The translations under genes and the position numbers were made by a program. Under the pieces are notes generated by a model. That model had not been told where the DNA came from and did no database searches. It saw nothing but the letters and a program-made list of their open reading frames with translations. From assembly GCA_963666575.2 (NCBI GenBank), contig CAXXYG010000016.1, positions 186,001 to 250,000 of the forward strand: DNA of 64,000 nucleotides. Reading direction: 5' to 3'. This DNA comes from JABMQB01 sp963666575 (GTDB taxonomy: Bacteria > Bacteroidota > Bacteroidia > Bacteroidales > Prolixibacteraceae). This document shows positions 1 to 9,264 of the stretch, one piece after another (positions within the stretch are counted from its first letter, which is position 1; the number at the start of each line of letters is the position of its first letter).

Positions 1-1
1 A

Positions 2-2356
2 CATAATGTACAGTGGATTGATAAAAAAAACTGGGAATATAAAACTATTTTTACAGCCGATAAATCGTTATTGTCAAACAACCGCATCGCTCTTGATTTT
101 AAAGGAATTGATACCTATGCCGAAGTTTCTATTAACGGACAAAAAATTCTCGATGCCGATAACATGTTTAGAGAATGGTTGGTTGATGTAAAAAAATATT
201 TAACCGAAGGCGAAAATGAACTCACAATCCTCTTTAAATCTCCAATAGTCGAAGGATTAAAAAAATACGATGCCCAGGGTTATGTAATTCCTGTTTCAGA
301 TAATGACCAAGCTGAAAACGGAGAAGTTGAAGAAGGGAAAAAAGTTAGTATCTACACCCGTAAAGCGGGTTATCATTTTGGTTGGGACTGGGGGCCACGA
401 CTGGTTTCCAGTGGTTTGTGGAAACCGGTATATCTCAAAGCCTGGAACAGTATACGAATTGAGAATTTACAAATTGTTCAAAATCAGGTTTCTGAGGAAC
501 TGGCAACATTTACAGCTAAGTTTGAAATTGAAGCTAAAAATAGAGCAGCTGCTACGCTAACTGTTTTTAACGACAGTAATGTGTTAGTATCCAAACCAGT
601 AACGCTTCAAAAAGGAATAAATACATACTCTATTGATTTTTCAATTGATAATCCAAAACTATGGTGGACAAATGGACTAGGTGAGCAAAACTTGTACTCA
701 ATTTCAGGGAAACTGGAAACAAAAAATCAAATTGCCAAAAAGGAAACCCGAATTGGCATACGCACTGTTGAGCTGGTTAGGGAAAAAACCGATACCGGAA
801 CTTCTTTTTATTTTAAACTAAACGGTGTCCCCGTATTTATGAAAGGCACCAATTATATTCCCAACGATATTTTTCTTCCGAGAGTTACTGAAGAAATGTA
901 CAAAAACGTAATAAATACTGCAAAAATCTCGAACCTTAACATGATTCGTATTTGGGGTGGAGGAATTTACGAAAATGATATTTTTTACGATTTGTGCGAT
1001 GAAGCAGGCATTTTAATATGGCAGGATTTTATGTTTGCATGTGCTATGTTCCCTGGCGATGAAGCCTTTCTTGATAACGTAAAAAATGAAGCCATCGACA
1101 ATGTTAAAAGACTAAGAAACCACCCATGTATTGGTCTATGGTGCGGCAACAACGAAATACTTTCGGCCTGGCTTGATTGGGGATGGAAAGGAATTGAGGA
1201 AGCTAAGAACAAACAAAATGCTGATAAAATTTGGCAGGCTTATGTTAATATTTTCCATAAAATATTGCCCGAAGTAATTGAAAAATACGATTCGCAACGC
1301 ACCTACTGGGGATCAAGCCCATCAACAGGATTAGGGCAAAAATCGGACCTGGCCAATGGCGATGACCATTATTGGGGCGTTTGGTGGGGCAAAGAACCTT
1401 TTGAGAATTACGCTACACACATTGCTCCTTTTATGAGCGAATATGGCTTCCAGTCATTCCCCGAAATAAACACAGTTAAAAAATACGCAACTCCTGAAGA
1501 TTATGATATTTTTTCGGAGGTGATGAAATCACACCAAAGGTCATCAATAGGGAATGGTACCATTGAATATTATATGCTTAATGAGTATAAAAGACCAAAA
1601 GATTTTGAATCCTTTTTATATGTCAATCAGGTACTTCAAGCCGAAGGAATTAAAATTGCCCTGGAAGGCCATCGTCGGGCAATGCCCTTTTGTATGGGTA
1701 GTTTATATTGGCAATTAAATGATTGTTGGCCGGTCGCCTCCTGGAGCTCTACCGACTACTATCAGAACTGGAAAGCATTACAATACTTTGTCAAAAAAGG
1801 TTTTGAACCAGTAATGGTATCGCCTTTTATTGATGGTAATTTCCTGAAAGTAGGAATAGTAAACGATAGGCTCGAACCTATTCACAGCCAGTTGCAACTC
1901 AAACTAATGGATTTTGAAGGAAAAGTAGTCTGGGAAAACATGCTTTTGGCTGAGATCCCTGCTAACTCAAGCAAATCCTATTTTGACCTTAACAAATACG
2001 ACTTCCTCAGAAGAAAAAACACTCAAAATTTAGTATTGGTAACAGAGGTGATTGAAAATGGAAATGTTATCGCAGACAATGTTTTTTACTTCCGTCCGTT
2101 TAAAGAACTAAAAGTTCCTTCTCCTGATGTAAAGTTTAAAATTACCAAATCTGAAAAAAGATTTAACATAGAACTTTCGACTGATAAATTAGCAAAAAAC
2201 CTCTTGCTTGAAATTGGCGAAGAAAAAGGTTTTTTCAGTGACAATTATTTTGATTTGTTACCAGGCACAAAAATTACAGTACAGTTGACAACTCAAATTA
2301 GCGAAGAAAAATTAAATAACATATTATCAATCCGCACCCTTGAGGGTGCCTTTTAA
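2..2356 (+). CDS. Beta-mannosidase, GH2 family (5'-truncated by window edge)
   Basis: The reading frame is already open at base 2 and encodes the GH2 N-terminal jelly-roll (FKGIDTYAEVSING), so the true start lies outside the window. GH2 beta-mannosidases release terminal beta-linked mannose from mannan or glycan oligosaccharides by a retaining mechanism. The acid/base motif WCGNNE is at 1139-1156 and the nucleophile motif SEYG at 1436-1447, followed by a W-rich barrel end (LYWQLNDCWP) and C-terminal beta-domains. No signal peptide can be judged because the N-terminus is missing. It sits upstream of a YdjC-type deacetylase, so glycan degradation is a sensible context. The family call is firm. 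Substrate specificity is inferred from the family. Confidence 0.92.
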   Translation, partial: HNVQWIDKKNWEYKTIFTADKSLLSNNRIALDFKGIDTYAEVSINGQKILDADNMFREWLVDVKKYLTEGENELTILFKSPIVEGLKKYDAQGYVIPVSDNDQAENGEVEEGKKVSIYTRKAGYHFGWDWGPRLVSSGLWKPVYLKAWNSIRIENLQIVQNQVSEELATFTAKFEIEAKNRAAATLTVFNDSNVLVSKPVTLQKGINTYSIDFSIDNPKLWWTNGLGEQNLYSISGKLETKNQIAKKETRIGIRTVELVREKTDTGTSFYFKLNGVPVFMKGTNYIPNDIFLPRVTEEMYKNVINTAKISNLNMIRIWGGGIYENDIFYDLCDEAGILIWQDFMFACAMFPGDEAFLDNVKNEAIDNVKRLRNHPCIGLWCGNNEILSAWLDWGWKGIEEAKNKQNADKIWQAYVNIFHKILPEVIEKYDSQRTYWGSSPSTGLGQKSDLANGDDHYWGVWWGKEPFENYATHIAPFMSEYGFQSFPEINTVKKYATPEDYDIFSEVMKSHQRSSIGNGTIEYYMLNEYKRPKDFESFLYVNQVLQAEGIKIALEGHRRAMPFCMGSLYWQLNDCWPVASWSSTDYYQNWKALQYFVKKGFEPVMVSPFIDGNFLKVGIVNDRLEPIHSQLQLKLMDFEGKVVWENMLLAEIPANSSKSYFDLNKYDFLRRKNTQNLVLVTEVIENGNVIADNVFYFRPFKELKVPSPDVKFKITKSEKRFNIELSTDKLAKNLLLEIGEEKGFFSDNYFDLLPGTKITVQLTTQISEEKLNNILSIRTLEGAF
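2334..2354 (+). terminator. Hairpin overlapping the last codons of the mannosidase gene
   Basis: GCACCC (2334-2339) pairs with GGGTGC (2344-2349) across a TTGA loop and is followed by CTTTT. It encodes part of the C-terminal residues and may act as a first terminator before the stronger one at 2377. Confidence 0.45.
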
Positions 2357-2376
2357 CAATCGCTTCTTACGAAGCA

Positions 2377-2411
2377 AAAGCCGCTCCGGTAACGGGGTGG
2401 CTTTCTTTTTA
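2377..2411 (+). terminator. Rho-independent terminator after the mannosidase gene
   Basis: A 12-bp stem, AAAGCCGCTCCG (2377-2388) with CGGGGTGGCTTT (2393-2404) including G-U pairs, has a GTAA tetraloop and is followed by a T-rich tract. It lies 20 bases after the stop codon. Confidence 0.8.
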
Positions 2412-2529
2412 CCCAAAAATGCCAGTATAAATATTCCTTTTTTAAAAAAAAAGCTTTTGATGAATTACAAAAAATAAATTAAAATTGTAATTTGCATGGA
2501 ATACTTTAACCTATTCTAAATCAAACCAT

Positions 2530-3459
2530 ATGAAAAACATACTTTTTATAATTGTCTGTCTTCTTATGCAAACAATTGGCAATTCTCAAACACTGGCAGA
2601 AAAATTAGGTTATAAAAATACCGATCGGTTATTAATCATAAATTGCGACGATGTTGGTATGTGTGAAGCAGCCAATCAAGCAGTTATTGAAGGACAAACA
2701 AAAGGAATAATAACTTCAGGAACAGTGATGGTGCCTTGCCCCAAATCAGGTGATATTATTCAGGAAGCTAAAAACAATCCTTCACTTAACCTTGGCATTC
2801 ACCTGACCCATACTGCCGAGTGGAAAGATTACCGGTGGGGAAGTGTCACCGATCCTCAAAAAGTAAAAGGATTATATGATAATGAGGGCTATTTATGGCG
2901 AAGTGTTGAAGAAGTTTATGCAAATGCAACTCCTGAAGAAGCTTATGTTGAAGGAAAAGCCCAGATTCAAAAAGCCATCGATGCAGGCCTGGTGATAACA
3001 CACATCGATTCGCACATGGGAACCATGCAATTATTACCTCCTTATGTTGATAAATACCTGCAACTGGCAAGTGAATTTAATTTTCCTGTTCGAATGGCTT
3101 CCCAGGAAACATTGGCAAAATTTGGCCAACCGGATATGCGGAAAAAATTTTCAGATAAAGGAATCATCTTCGCTGATTATATGGTTTATGAAGAATTGGA
3201 AAGATATACCGAAGATGATATTATTCCTTTTTGGACCGAAATTATCAAAAACTTAAAGCCAGGAGTATCCGAATTATACATCCATGGTTCCGTTCCGAAT
3301 GAAGAACTAAAAACTATAACAGATAGTTGGCCTACCCGGAATGCTGAATACGACCTATTCACAAACAATAAAAAATTTATTGAATTTGTTAAAAAAGAAG
3401 GTATTATTCTGATAAGCTATAAACCCTTATTTGAATTACAGAGAAAACTCAACAACTAG
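2530..3459 (+). CDS. YdjC/ChbG-family carbohydrate deacetylase, exported
   Basis: A 309-residue protein with an N-terminal signal peptide (hydrophobic residues 3-16, cleavage likely near GNSQ), so it probably acts in the periplasm. The YdjC fold removes acetyl groups from N-acetylated sugars, as in ChbG acting on diacetylchitobiose. Visible metal/catalytic motifs are INCDDVGM (Asp40-Asp41), HLTHT (His91, His94) and HIDSHMGT (Asp160, His162). The family is normally cytosolic, about 250-300 residues; the signal peptide marks the exported Bacteroidota subtype. The neighbour upstream is a beta-mannosidase, which suggests glycan processing. The gene ends 12 bases before a convergent amidase gene. 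The substrate is not known. Confidence 0.85.
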   Translation: MKNILFIIVCLLMQTIGNSQTLAEKLGYKNTDRLLIINCDDVGMCEAANQAVIEGQTKGIITSGTVMVPCPKSGDIIQEAKNNPSLNLGIHLTHTAEWKDYRWGSVTDPQKVKGLYDNEGYLWRSVEEVYANATPEEAYVEGKAQIQKAIDAGLVITHIDSHMGTMQLLPPYVDKYLQLASEFNFPVRMASQETLAKFGQPDMRKKFSDKGIIFADYMVYEELERYTEDDIIPFWTEIIKNLKPGVSELYIHGSVPNEELKTITDSWPTRNAEYDLFTNNKKFIEFVKKEGIILISYKPLFELQRKLNN

Positions 3460-3471
3460 ATTTTCTGTACC

Positions 3472-5070
3472 CTAACCAATTGTTTTCCGAAATTGTGGAA
3501 TTAACCGATGTTTTGTTATTTGCTCATATGCGTATGCAAATTTTAACAAAGTAGGTTCGCTCCATGCTTTTCCAAAAAATGAAATACCAACAGGCAATCC
3601 CTTAACATTCCCTGCCGGAACAGTAATACCAGGATAACCGGCAATAGCTGCTGGTGATGAACTTCCCCCTCCAAAATGGTCGCCATTTATCCAATCGATC
3701 GCCCATGCTGGCCCATTTGTTGGTGCCATAATTGCATCCAGATTGTATTTTTTCATTTCTGCGTCAATGCCCTCCTCCTGGCTAAGAGTTTTTGATTCAG
3801 CCAATGCATCGAGGTATTCTTTTTCAGATAAATCCCCTTTTTTTTGAGCTTCTTCAAAAATCTCCTGCCCAAACCATTTCATCTCTTTTTCAACATTCTT
3901 TTTATTAAATTCAATTAGTTCTGACAAGCTACTAGGCGCAGCATTCGTGTGGCTTTTAAGGTATTTATTTAAATCAGCTTTAAATTCATACAACAGTACC
4001 TCATACGAAGGCCGGCTCATTTGCCTACTGGTTCGAAACTCAAACTCAATCACTTCTGCTCCATTTAGTTGCAAAGTTCTATAAACTTGTTTTACCAATT
4101 CATCCACATCTTTATGAAATCCCATCATATTGGTGGCAATTCCTATCCTGGCTCCGTTTAATCCATTTTTATCAAGGAATTGAGTATAATCTGCAAAAAT
4201 TTCCCCTTGTTCAACATGTGTTTTTGCACCTTCCGCATCAAATTCAGCCAAAACACCTAACAAAATGGCAGCATCGGTTACGGTCCTTGCCATTGGGCCA
4301 GCTGTGTCCTGGCTATGGGCAATTGGAATAATACCTCGCCGACTCCACATTCCCAAGGTTGGTTTAATGCCAACCACACCGTTTATTCCTGCCGGACATA
4401 CAATCGATCCATTGGTTTCAGTACCAATAGCGATAGTACACAAATTAGCAGCTACAGCTACTCCAGACCCTGAACTTGAACCACATGGGCTTCGGTCGAG
4501 GCAATACGGATTTCGAGCCTGGCCGCCTCTGCCACTCCATCCACTTGAAGAATTGGTTGAACGAAAATTAGCCCATTCACTCAAATTAGTTTTCCCCAAA
4601 AGTACTGCTCCTGCCAGTCGTAATTTTTTGACGATAAAAGCATCCTCTCCTGCAATATTCCCTTCCAGGGCGAATGATCCCGCTGTTGTTTGCATTCTAT
4701 CAGCCGTATCTATATTATCCTTAATCATAACCGGAATACCATGAAGCGGTCCACGGATTATACCAGCCTGCCGATCATTATCCAACTCCCTTGCAATTTG
4801 AATGGCATCCGGATTTAATTCAATAACTGCTTTAAGTACCGGATTAATTATTTCAATCCGATAAATGAATTTCTTACAAATACTTTCTGACGTTTCTTTT
4901 CCATTTTGCATCAAGTCATGTAATTGAGCGACAGAAAATTCGTTTAACTCAAAGTTTGAATAATCTTCTTTTTCAGCATTTACAATAGAATGCCGGCACC
5001 CAGCAATTCCGGCAAAAGCAAGAGAGGAACCTACTAAAGAAGAGGTTTTAAAAAAAGTGCGTCGTTTCAT
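3472..5070 (-). CDS. Amidase-signature hydrolase, exported lipoprotein-like
   Basis: A 532-residue member of the amidase signature family (GatA/fatty-acid amide hydrolase fold). The N-terminus MKRRTFFKTSS followed by a hydrophobic stretch and GIAGC (Cys25) resembles a twin-arginine or lipoprotein signal, so it is probably exported and perhaps lipid-anchored. The Ser-cisSer-Lys triad can be placed at Lys117 (VMIKDN), Ser198-200 (CGSSSGSG) and Ser222 (ETNGSIVCP). It is not the GatA of tRNA amidation because it is exported and stands without gatB/gatC. The substrate is unknown. It converges on the YdjC gene and is divergent from the MFS transporter at 5294. Confidence 0.88.
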   Translation of the reverse strand: MKRRTFFKTSSLVGSSLAFAGIAGCRHSIVNAEKEDYSNFELNEFSVAQLHDLMQNGKETSESICKKFIYRIEIINPVLKAVIELNPDAIQIARELDNDRQAGIIRGPLHGIPVMIKDNIDTADRMQTTAGSFALEGNIAGEDAFIVKKLRLAGAVLLGKTNLSEWANFRSTNSSSGWSGRGGQARNPYCLDRSPCGSSSGSGVAVAANLCTIAIGTETNGSIVCPAGINGVVGIKPTLGMWSRRGIIPIAHSQDTAGPMARTVTDAAILLGVLAEFDAEGAKTHVEQGEIFADYTQFLDKNGLNGARIGIATNMMGFHKDVDELVKQVYRTLQLNGAEVIEFEFRTSRQMSRPSYEVLLYEFKADLNKYLKSHTNAAPSSLSELIEFNKKNVEKEMKWFGQEIFEEAQKKGDLSEKEYLDALAESKTLSQEEGIDAEMKKYNLDAIMAPTNGPAWAIDWINGDHFGGGSSSPAAIAGYPGITVPAGNVKGLPVGISFFGKAWSEPTLLKFAYAYEQITKHRLIPQFRKTIG

Positions 5071-5293
5071 AATAGTTCGTTTTTAGAAATATAAAGCTGC
5101 TTAGAAAACCTTCATTCGGGAAAACAGATGTTCAGGAAAATTTATATCCTGTATATTTGAACTAAATTTAGCTAAAAATCATGGAGCTACAACTACCCTT
5201 TTTATATTCGAGATATACATCTTTTTAGTATTTGTTCGTGATTGATTTAAAATGTACTTTTCTCCTTCCAAAAATGACTTATTTCAACTTTAT

Positions 5294-6460
5294 ATGACTA
5301 AAAAACTGTTTAAAAATTCTAACCTGTATATCATATTCAGCATCACTTTATTTGCGGTAATGGGTGTAGCCAGCATTACACCTGCATTTCCAAGTATTAT
5401 CAAACATTATGGTTTAACCGCAAAACAAATAGGTTATTTAATCACAGTATTTACACTCCCCGGAATATTTATCAGCCCTTTTATAGGGATGCTTGCCGAC
5501 CGCTATGGCCGCAAAACTATTCTGGTGCCTACCATGCTGTTATTTGGAATAGCTGGGTTTTTATGTGCTTTTCAAACTGACTACCAGGGGCTGTTGGTGA
5601 TGCGTTTTTTTCAGGGGATAGGAGCCTCCTCGCTCGGTGCACTAAATGTAACGCTTATAGGCGATTTGTTTGAAGGCAAAAAAAGGGCGCAAGCTATGGG
5701 ATATAATGCTAGTGTATTAAGCATTGGTACAGCATCATTCCCTGCCATTGGTGGTTTGCTGGCAGCATTTGACTGGCACTATGCTTTTTTGTTGCCTGTA
5801 TTAATTTTGCCTCTTGCTTTAGTAGTAGTTTTTAAACTTCAAACACCTATTATTCGAAATACAATTTCCTTGTCACAGTATCTATCTAATGTTTGGAAAA
5901 CCATCAACAGAAAAAAGGCCTGGGGTTTATTTCTGGCAAATATTATGGTTTTTATAATCTTATATGGTGCTTTGCTTTCGTTTTTCCCACTTTTAATGGA
6001 AGAAAGGTTTCAAGCAAATTCATTGGTGATTGGCCTATTTATGTCGTTAATGTCGGTGACAACTGCCATTTGTTCATCACAATTAGGGAGGGTATTAAAA
6101 AAATTCAAACCACATGTATTACTTTATTTCAGTTCAGTAGTATATGCGACAGCCTTGATAATAATGGCATTTGCCAACTCATGGTTTGTAATAACTGTAT
6201 CAATTCTATTGTTCGGTGTGGGGCATGGTTTTTTCCTGCCTAATATTCAAACCGTAATGGTTGGCTTAGCCTCATTGTCGGAAAGGGCAGCATTTATGTC
6301 GATTAATGGAATGGTATTACGTATTGGGCAAACATTGGGGCCAATTATTGCTGCCTTGTTTTATTTCAACCAAAACCTGCAACCTGTATTTATATTGACT
6401 GCCGTAATTGCCCTGGGAATGGTAGTAGTTCTTAAATTTATGGTGGGCAAACTTGAATAA
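5294..6460 (+). CDS. MFS transporter (Bcr/CflA-like drug-efflux type)
   Basis: A polytopic protein of about 388 residues with roughly 12 hydrophobic segments. Motif A between TM2 and TM3 reads GMLADRYGRKT, and TM4-5 carries the R-F-x-Q-G-x-G type sequence MRFFQGIGAS, both typical of proton-coupled drug or sugar exporters. An in-frame ATG exists 14 codons upstream (5252), but ATG 5294 starts closest to the basic, pre-TM1 end (MTKKLFKN) and is preferred. It is a single gene, divergent from the amidase. No regulator is adjacent. The substrate cannot be read from sequence. Confidence 0.85.
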   Translation: MTKKLFKNSNLYIIFSITLFAVMGVASITPAFPSIIKHYGLTAKQIGYLITVFTLPGIFISPFIGMLADRYGRKTILVPTMLLFGIAGFLCAFQTDYQGLLVMRFFQGIGASSLGALNVTLIGDLFEGKKRAQAMGYNASVLSIGTASFPAIGGLLAAFDWHYAFLLPVLILPLALVVVFKLQTPIIRNTISLSQYLSNVWKTINRKKAWGLFLANIMVFIILYGALLSFFPLLMEERFQANSLVIGLFMSLMSVTTAICSSQLGRVLKKFKPHVLLYFSSVVYATALIIMAFANSWFVITVSILLFGVGHGFFLPNIQTVMVGLASLSERAAFMSINGMVLRIGQTLGPIIAALFYFNQNLQPVFILTAVIALGMVVVLKFMVGKLE

Positions 6461-6937
6461 TAAAACGAAGGTTTGATCCTTAATCCTGTAAGCCAAATAA
6501 TTAACTTTTCTAAAGTTTGGGAACTTTTGAAAAAGGTTCTATCAAACTTGGTGCTGGCAAATAATTTTAAAAAATCAACCTTTGATTCGTATTGATACTA
6601 TAATTTAATTTAGGAAACAGTTAATAGTCCTGTTGGAACAATAATCTGAATCAAGGAAACAGTCAATTGATTTAAAGAAACAGCAAATCGCATTAATAAT
6701 GCTGTTATTTCTATTAATTATACAGCTAATAATATCGCTTAAACAGTTAATATTCATGATAAAACAGAAACATATACCAAGCAAACATTAAATAATCCTA
6801 TTCGAACATATTATTGTAAAGCACAGGCACTAAAGATTACTGTTCAGGCAGGTTTTAGTATTAAAACAACAGTAAAAATACAGGAACAGGCAGTAAAAGC
6901 TATTATGTGTACGTTTATGCCATAAAAAAGCATGTAT
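6461..6937. other. Gene-free stretch holding a 21-bp periodic array
   Basis: About 480 bases between the MFS stop and the rfbB stop. Every frame is broken by stops. Apart from the array described separately (6614-6903) I see no conserved RNA or convincing terminator. A minus-strand open frame entering from rfbB is a shadow. Confidence 0.6.
6614..6903. repeat. Degenerate tandem array, period exactly 21 bp, about 14 units
   Basis: A core ACA(G/T/A) recurs at 6617, 6638, 6659, 6680, 6722, 6743, 6764, 6785 and 6806, each 21 bp apart (the unit at 6701 reads GCTG). After a 17-bp step the array resumes at 6823, 6844, about 6865 and 6886. Unit consensus is roughly GAAACAGTTAATAatc. Unit sequences differ a lot while the spacing is held. 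Read on the plus strand one frame gives heptads such as KQLIxxx, but stop codons interrupt it, so it is not a present-day gene. Function unknown. Confidence 0.75.
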
Positions 6938-7990
6938 TTACCTTCCCCCGTATTGCCCTTCGTAATATTTTTGGTAGTCGCCCGAAGTGATATTTTCCAT
7001 CCATTCGGTATTAGCCAGGTACCAGTCAATTGTTTTTTCGATGCCTTCTTCAAACTGAAGTGAAGGCTCCCATCCCAATTCGTTTTTAATTTTTGTGGCA
7101 TCGATGGCGTATCGTAAATCATGGCCAGCACGGTCGGTAACATAGGTAATTAGTTTTTCTGATTCGCCAGCTTCACGCCCCAGTTTTTTATCCATCACCC
7201 GGCACATAACCTTTATAAGGTCAATATTTTTCCATTCGTTAAATCCACCTATATTATAGGTTTCGCCAATTTTTCCTTTATGGAATATCACATCAATTGC
7301 CAAAGCATGATCAGCCACCCAAAGCCAATCGCGGACATTTTCGCCTTTACCATAAACCGGAAGGGGTTTTTTATTTTTAATATTATTTATAAATAGAGGA
7401 ATCAGTTTTTCGGGAAACTGGAACGAACCATAATTATTGGAACAATTCGAAATAACTGCTGGCAAACCAAATGTATCGTTATAAGCCCTTACAAAGTGGT
7501 CGGAGCTGGCTTTCGATGCTGAATATGGGCTATGAGGGTCATACGCCGTTTCTTCTGTAAACATGCCTTTTTGGCCAAGTGAACCATATACCTCATCGGT
7601 TGAAATATGGTAAAACCGTTTCCCATCCATTTTACCTTTCCAAATATGTTTGGCTGCATTTAACAGGTTAACAGTTCCTATTACATTGGTAAAAACAAAC
7701 TCAGTAGGATTTGAAATAGAACGGTCAACATGCGATTCAGCCGCCAGGTGAATTACTCCATCAAATTGGTTTTGTTCAAATAGTTTTTGGATAAAATCGG
7801 CATCAACAATATCGCCTTTTACAAACTCATAATTTGGCATTTTTTCAATATCCGTCAAGTTAGCCAAATTTCCTGCATAAGTTAAGTTGTCAAGATTAAC
7901 AATTCTATAATCAGGATATTTATTTACAAAAAGCCTAACAACATGAGAACCAATAAATCCGGCACCTCCGGTAATGAGTAATGTTTTCAT
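6938..7990 (-). CDS. rfbB: dTDP-glucose 4,6-dehydratase
   Basis: A 350-residue extended short-chain dehydrogenase. It converts dTDP-D-glucose to dTDP-4-keto-6-deoxyglucose, the second step of dTDP-L-rhamnose synthesis, in the cytosol. The Rossmann motif TGGAGFIGSH is at residues 7-16. The dehydratase triad STDEVYG gives Thr131, Asp132 and Glu133, and the catalytic pair is Tyr156/Lys160 (YSASK). Length matches RmlB/RfbB. The other rml genes (rmlA, C, D) are not in the window. It sits 85 bases downstream of galE on the same strand, so the two may form a surface-polysaccharide precursor unit. Confidence 0.95.
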   Translation of the reverse strand: MKTLLITGGAGFIGSHVVRLFVNKYPDYRIVNLDNLTYAGNLANLTDIEKMPNYEFVKGDIVDADFIQKLFEQNQFDGVIHLAAESHVDRSISNPTEFVFTNVIGTVNLLNAAKHIWKGKMDGKRFYHISTDEVYGSLGQKGMFTEETAYDPHSPYSASKASSDHFVRAYNDTFGLPAVISNCSNNYGSFQFPEKLIPLFINNIKNKKPLPVYGKGENVRDWLWVADHALAIDVIFHKGKIGETYNIGGFNEWKNIDLIKVMCRVMDKKLGREAGESEKLITYVTDRAGHDLRYAIDATKIKNELGWEPSLQFEEGIEKTIDWYLANTEWMENITSGDYQKYYEGQYGGR

Positions 7991-8075
7991 TTAACTTGTT
8001 TTATCCATTAACACTAAAAAACTAAATAACGTTCACTCTAAATGTTTATTTTCCAGAATTTTTGTAAGCTACTAA

Positions 8076-9104
8076 TTATTTGATCCCTCTTACATTTTTT
8101 TCCCAATTCCAAGCCGATAATATTGTCTCTTCCAATCCAACTTTAGCAGTCCATCCTAATTCTTCATTAGCATATGTTGTATCGGCCCAAATTTGTTCAA
8201 TATCGCCTGCCCTTCGGGCAACAACTTTATAGTTTAATTTTATACCAGTGACCTTTTCAAAACCTTTTACAATTTCTAAAACCGACGCTCCTGTCCCTGT
8301 CCCTAAATTAAATATTTCGTAATTCGATTTGTTTTTCTCTTCCATTAATCGTTTGATAGCTATTACATGCGCATCAGCCAAATCAACCACATTGATATAA
8401 TCGCGTACAGCCGATCCATCAGGAGTATTATAGTCGTCGCCAAAAACCATTAATTCCTGACGTAAACCAGCAGCTGTTTGAGTAATAAACGGGACCAGGT
8501 TGCCAGGTACACCAATTGGCAATTCGCCAATTAATGCCGACTCATGCGCTCCAATTGGATTAAAATACCGAAGGGCAATTCCATTTAATTCTGGAGTTAC
8601 AGCCATTGTATTTTGGATCATATCTTCGTTTATCCGTTTAGTATTTCCATAAGGCGATTCTGCATCTTTACGGGGTGTTTGCTCAGTAACAGGCAATTTA
8701 TCAGGTTGCCCATATACAGTGCAAGAAGAAGAAAATACCAGATTAGGGATATTAAACTCTTTCATACATTCCAAAACATTCATCAATGAAACAAGATTAT
8801 TACGGTAATAAAGCAAAGGTTTTTCAACTGACTCGCCAACTGCTTTTGATGCAGCAAAGTGAATAATTGCTTTACAATCGGAATATTTCTCGAAAAAAGC
8901 TTTGGTTTTATCAAAGTCTACCAACGAAAACTGCTCAAAGGTGGGCTCAATTCCCGATATTTTTGAAATGTTTTGAACAACTGAACTATCTGAATTCGAT
9001 AAATCATCAACAATAACTACTTCAAAACCTGATTTCTGAAGCTCAACTACGGTATGAGAACCAATATATCCGGTGCCTCCGGTAACTATTATTTTATTTG
9101 CCAT
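8076..9104 (-). CDS. galE: UDP-glucose 4-epimerase
   Basis: A 342-residue NAD-dependent epimerase interconverting UDP-glucose and UDP-galactose for exopolysaccharide/LPS synthesis. The Rossmann motif TGGTGYIGSH is near residue 8, catalytic Ser126 lies in FSSSCTVYG and Tyr152/Lys156 in PYGNTK, and the C-terminal RRAGD region matches GalE. It is upstream of rfbB on the same strand with an 85-base gap. It is divergent from the SPOR-domain gene. Confidence 0.95.
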   Translation of the reverse strand: MANKIIVTGGTGYIGSHTVVELQKSGFEVVIVDDLSNSDSSVVQNISKISGIEPTFEQFSLVDFDKTKAFFEKYSDCKAIIHFAASKAVGESVEKPLLYYRNNLVSLMNVLECMKEFNIPNLVFSSSCTVYGQPDKLPVTEQTPRKDAESPYGNTKRINEDMIQNTMAVTPELNGIALRYFNPIGAHESALIGELPIGVPGNLVPFITQTAAGLRQELMVFGDDYNTPDGSAVRDYINVVDLADAHVIAIKRLMEEKNKSNYEIFNLGTGTGASVLEIVKGFEKVTGIKLNYKVVARRAGDIEQIWADTTYANEELGWTAKVGLEETILSAWNWEKNVRGIK

Positions 9105-9264
9105 CCTTTTTTATTGAATCACAAATTTACAAAATTTATACTGCTTAAATTCATCTTACCGTATCCTTCCGAAATTTTTAACATAAAACATCCCGCTTTA
9201 AAGATTTTTACATTTCATGCGCTCTCCTAACTCATTAAAAGTTATTTTTGTTATTTACACCAAA

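Noticed and set aside
4265..4744. 159-codon plus-strand open frame inside the amidase gene
   Set aside because: Antisense shadow of a well-supported amidase.
3472..5070. Amidase as GatA of the tRNA amidotransferase
   Set aside because: It has an export signal and no gatB/gatC neighbours.
6844..7143. 99-codon minus-strand open frame overlapping the rfbB end
   Set aside because: Out of frame with rfbB and runs into the 21-bp array; no recognisable protein.
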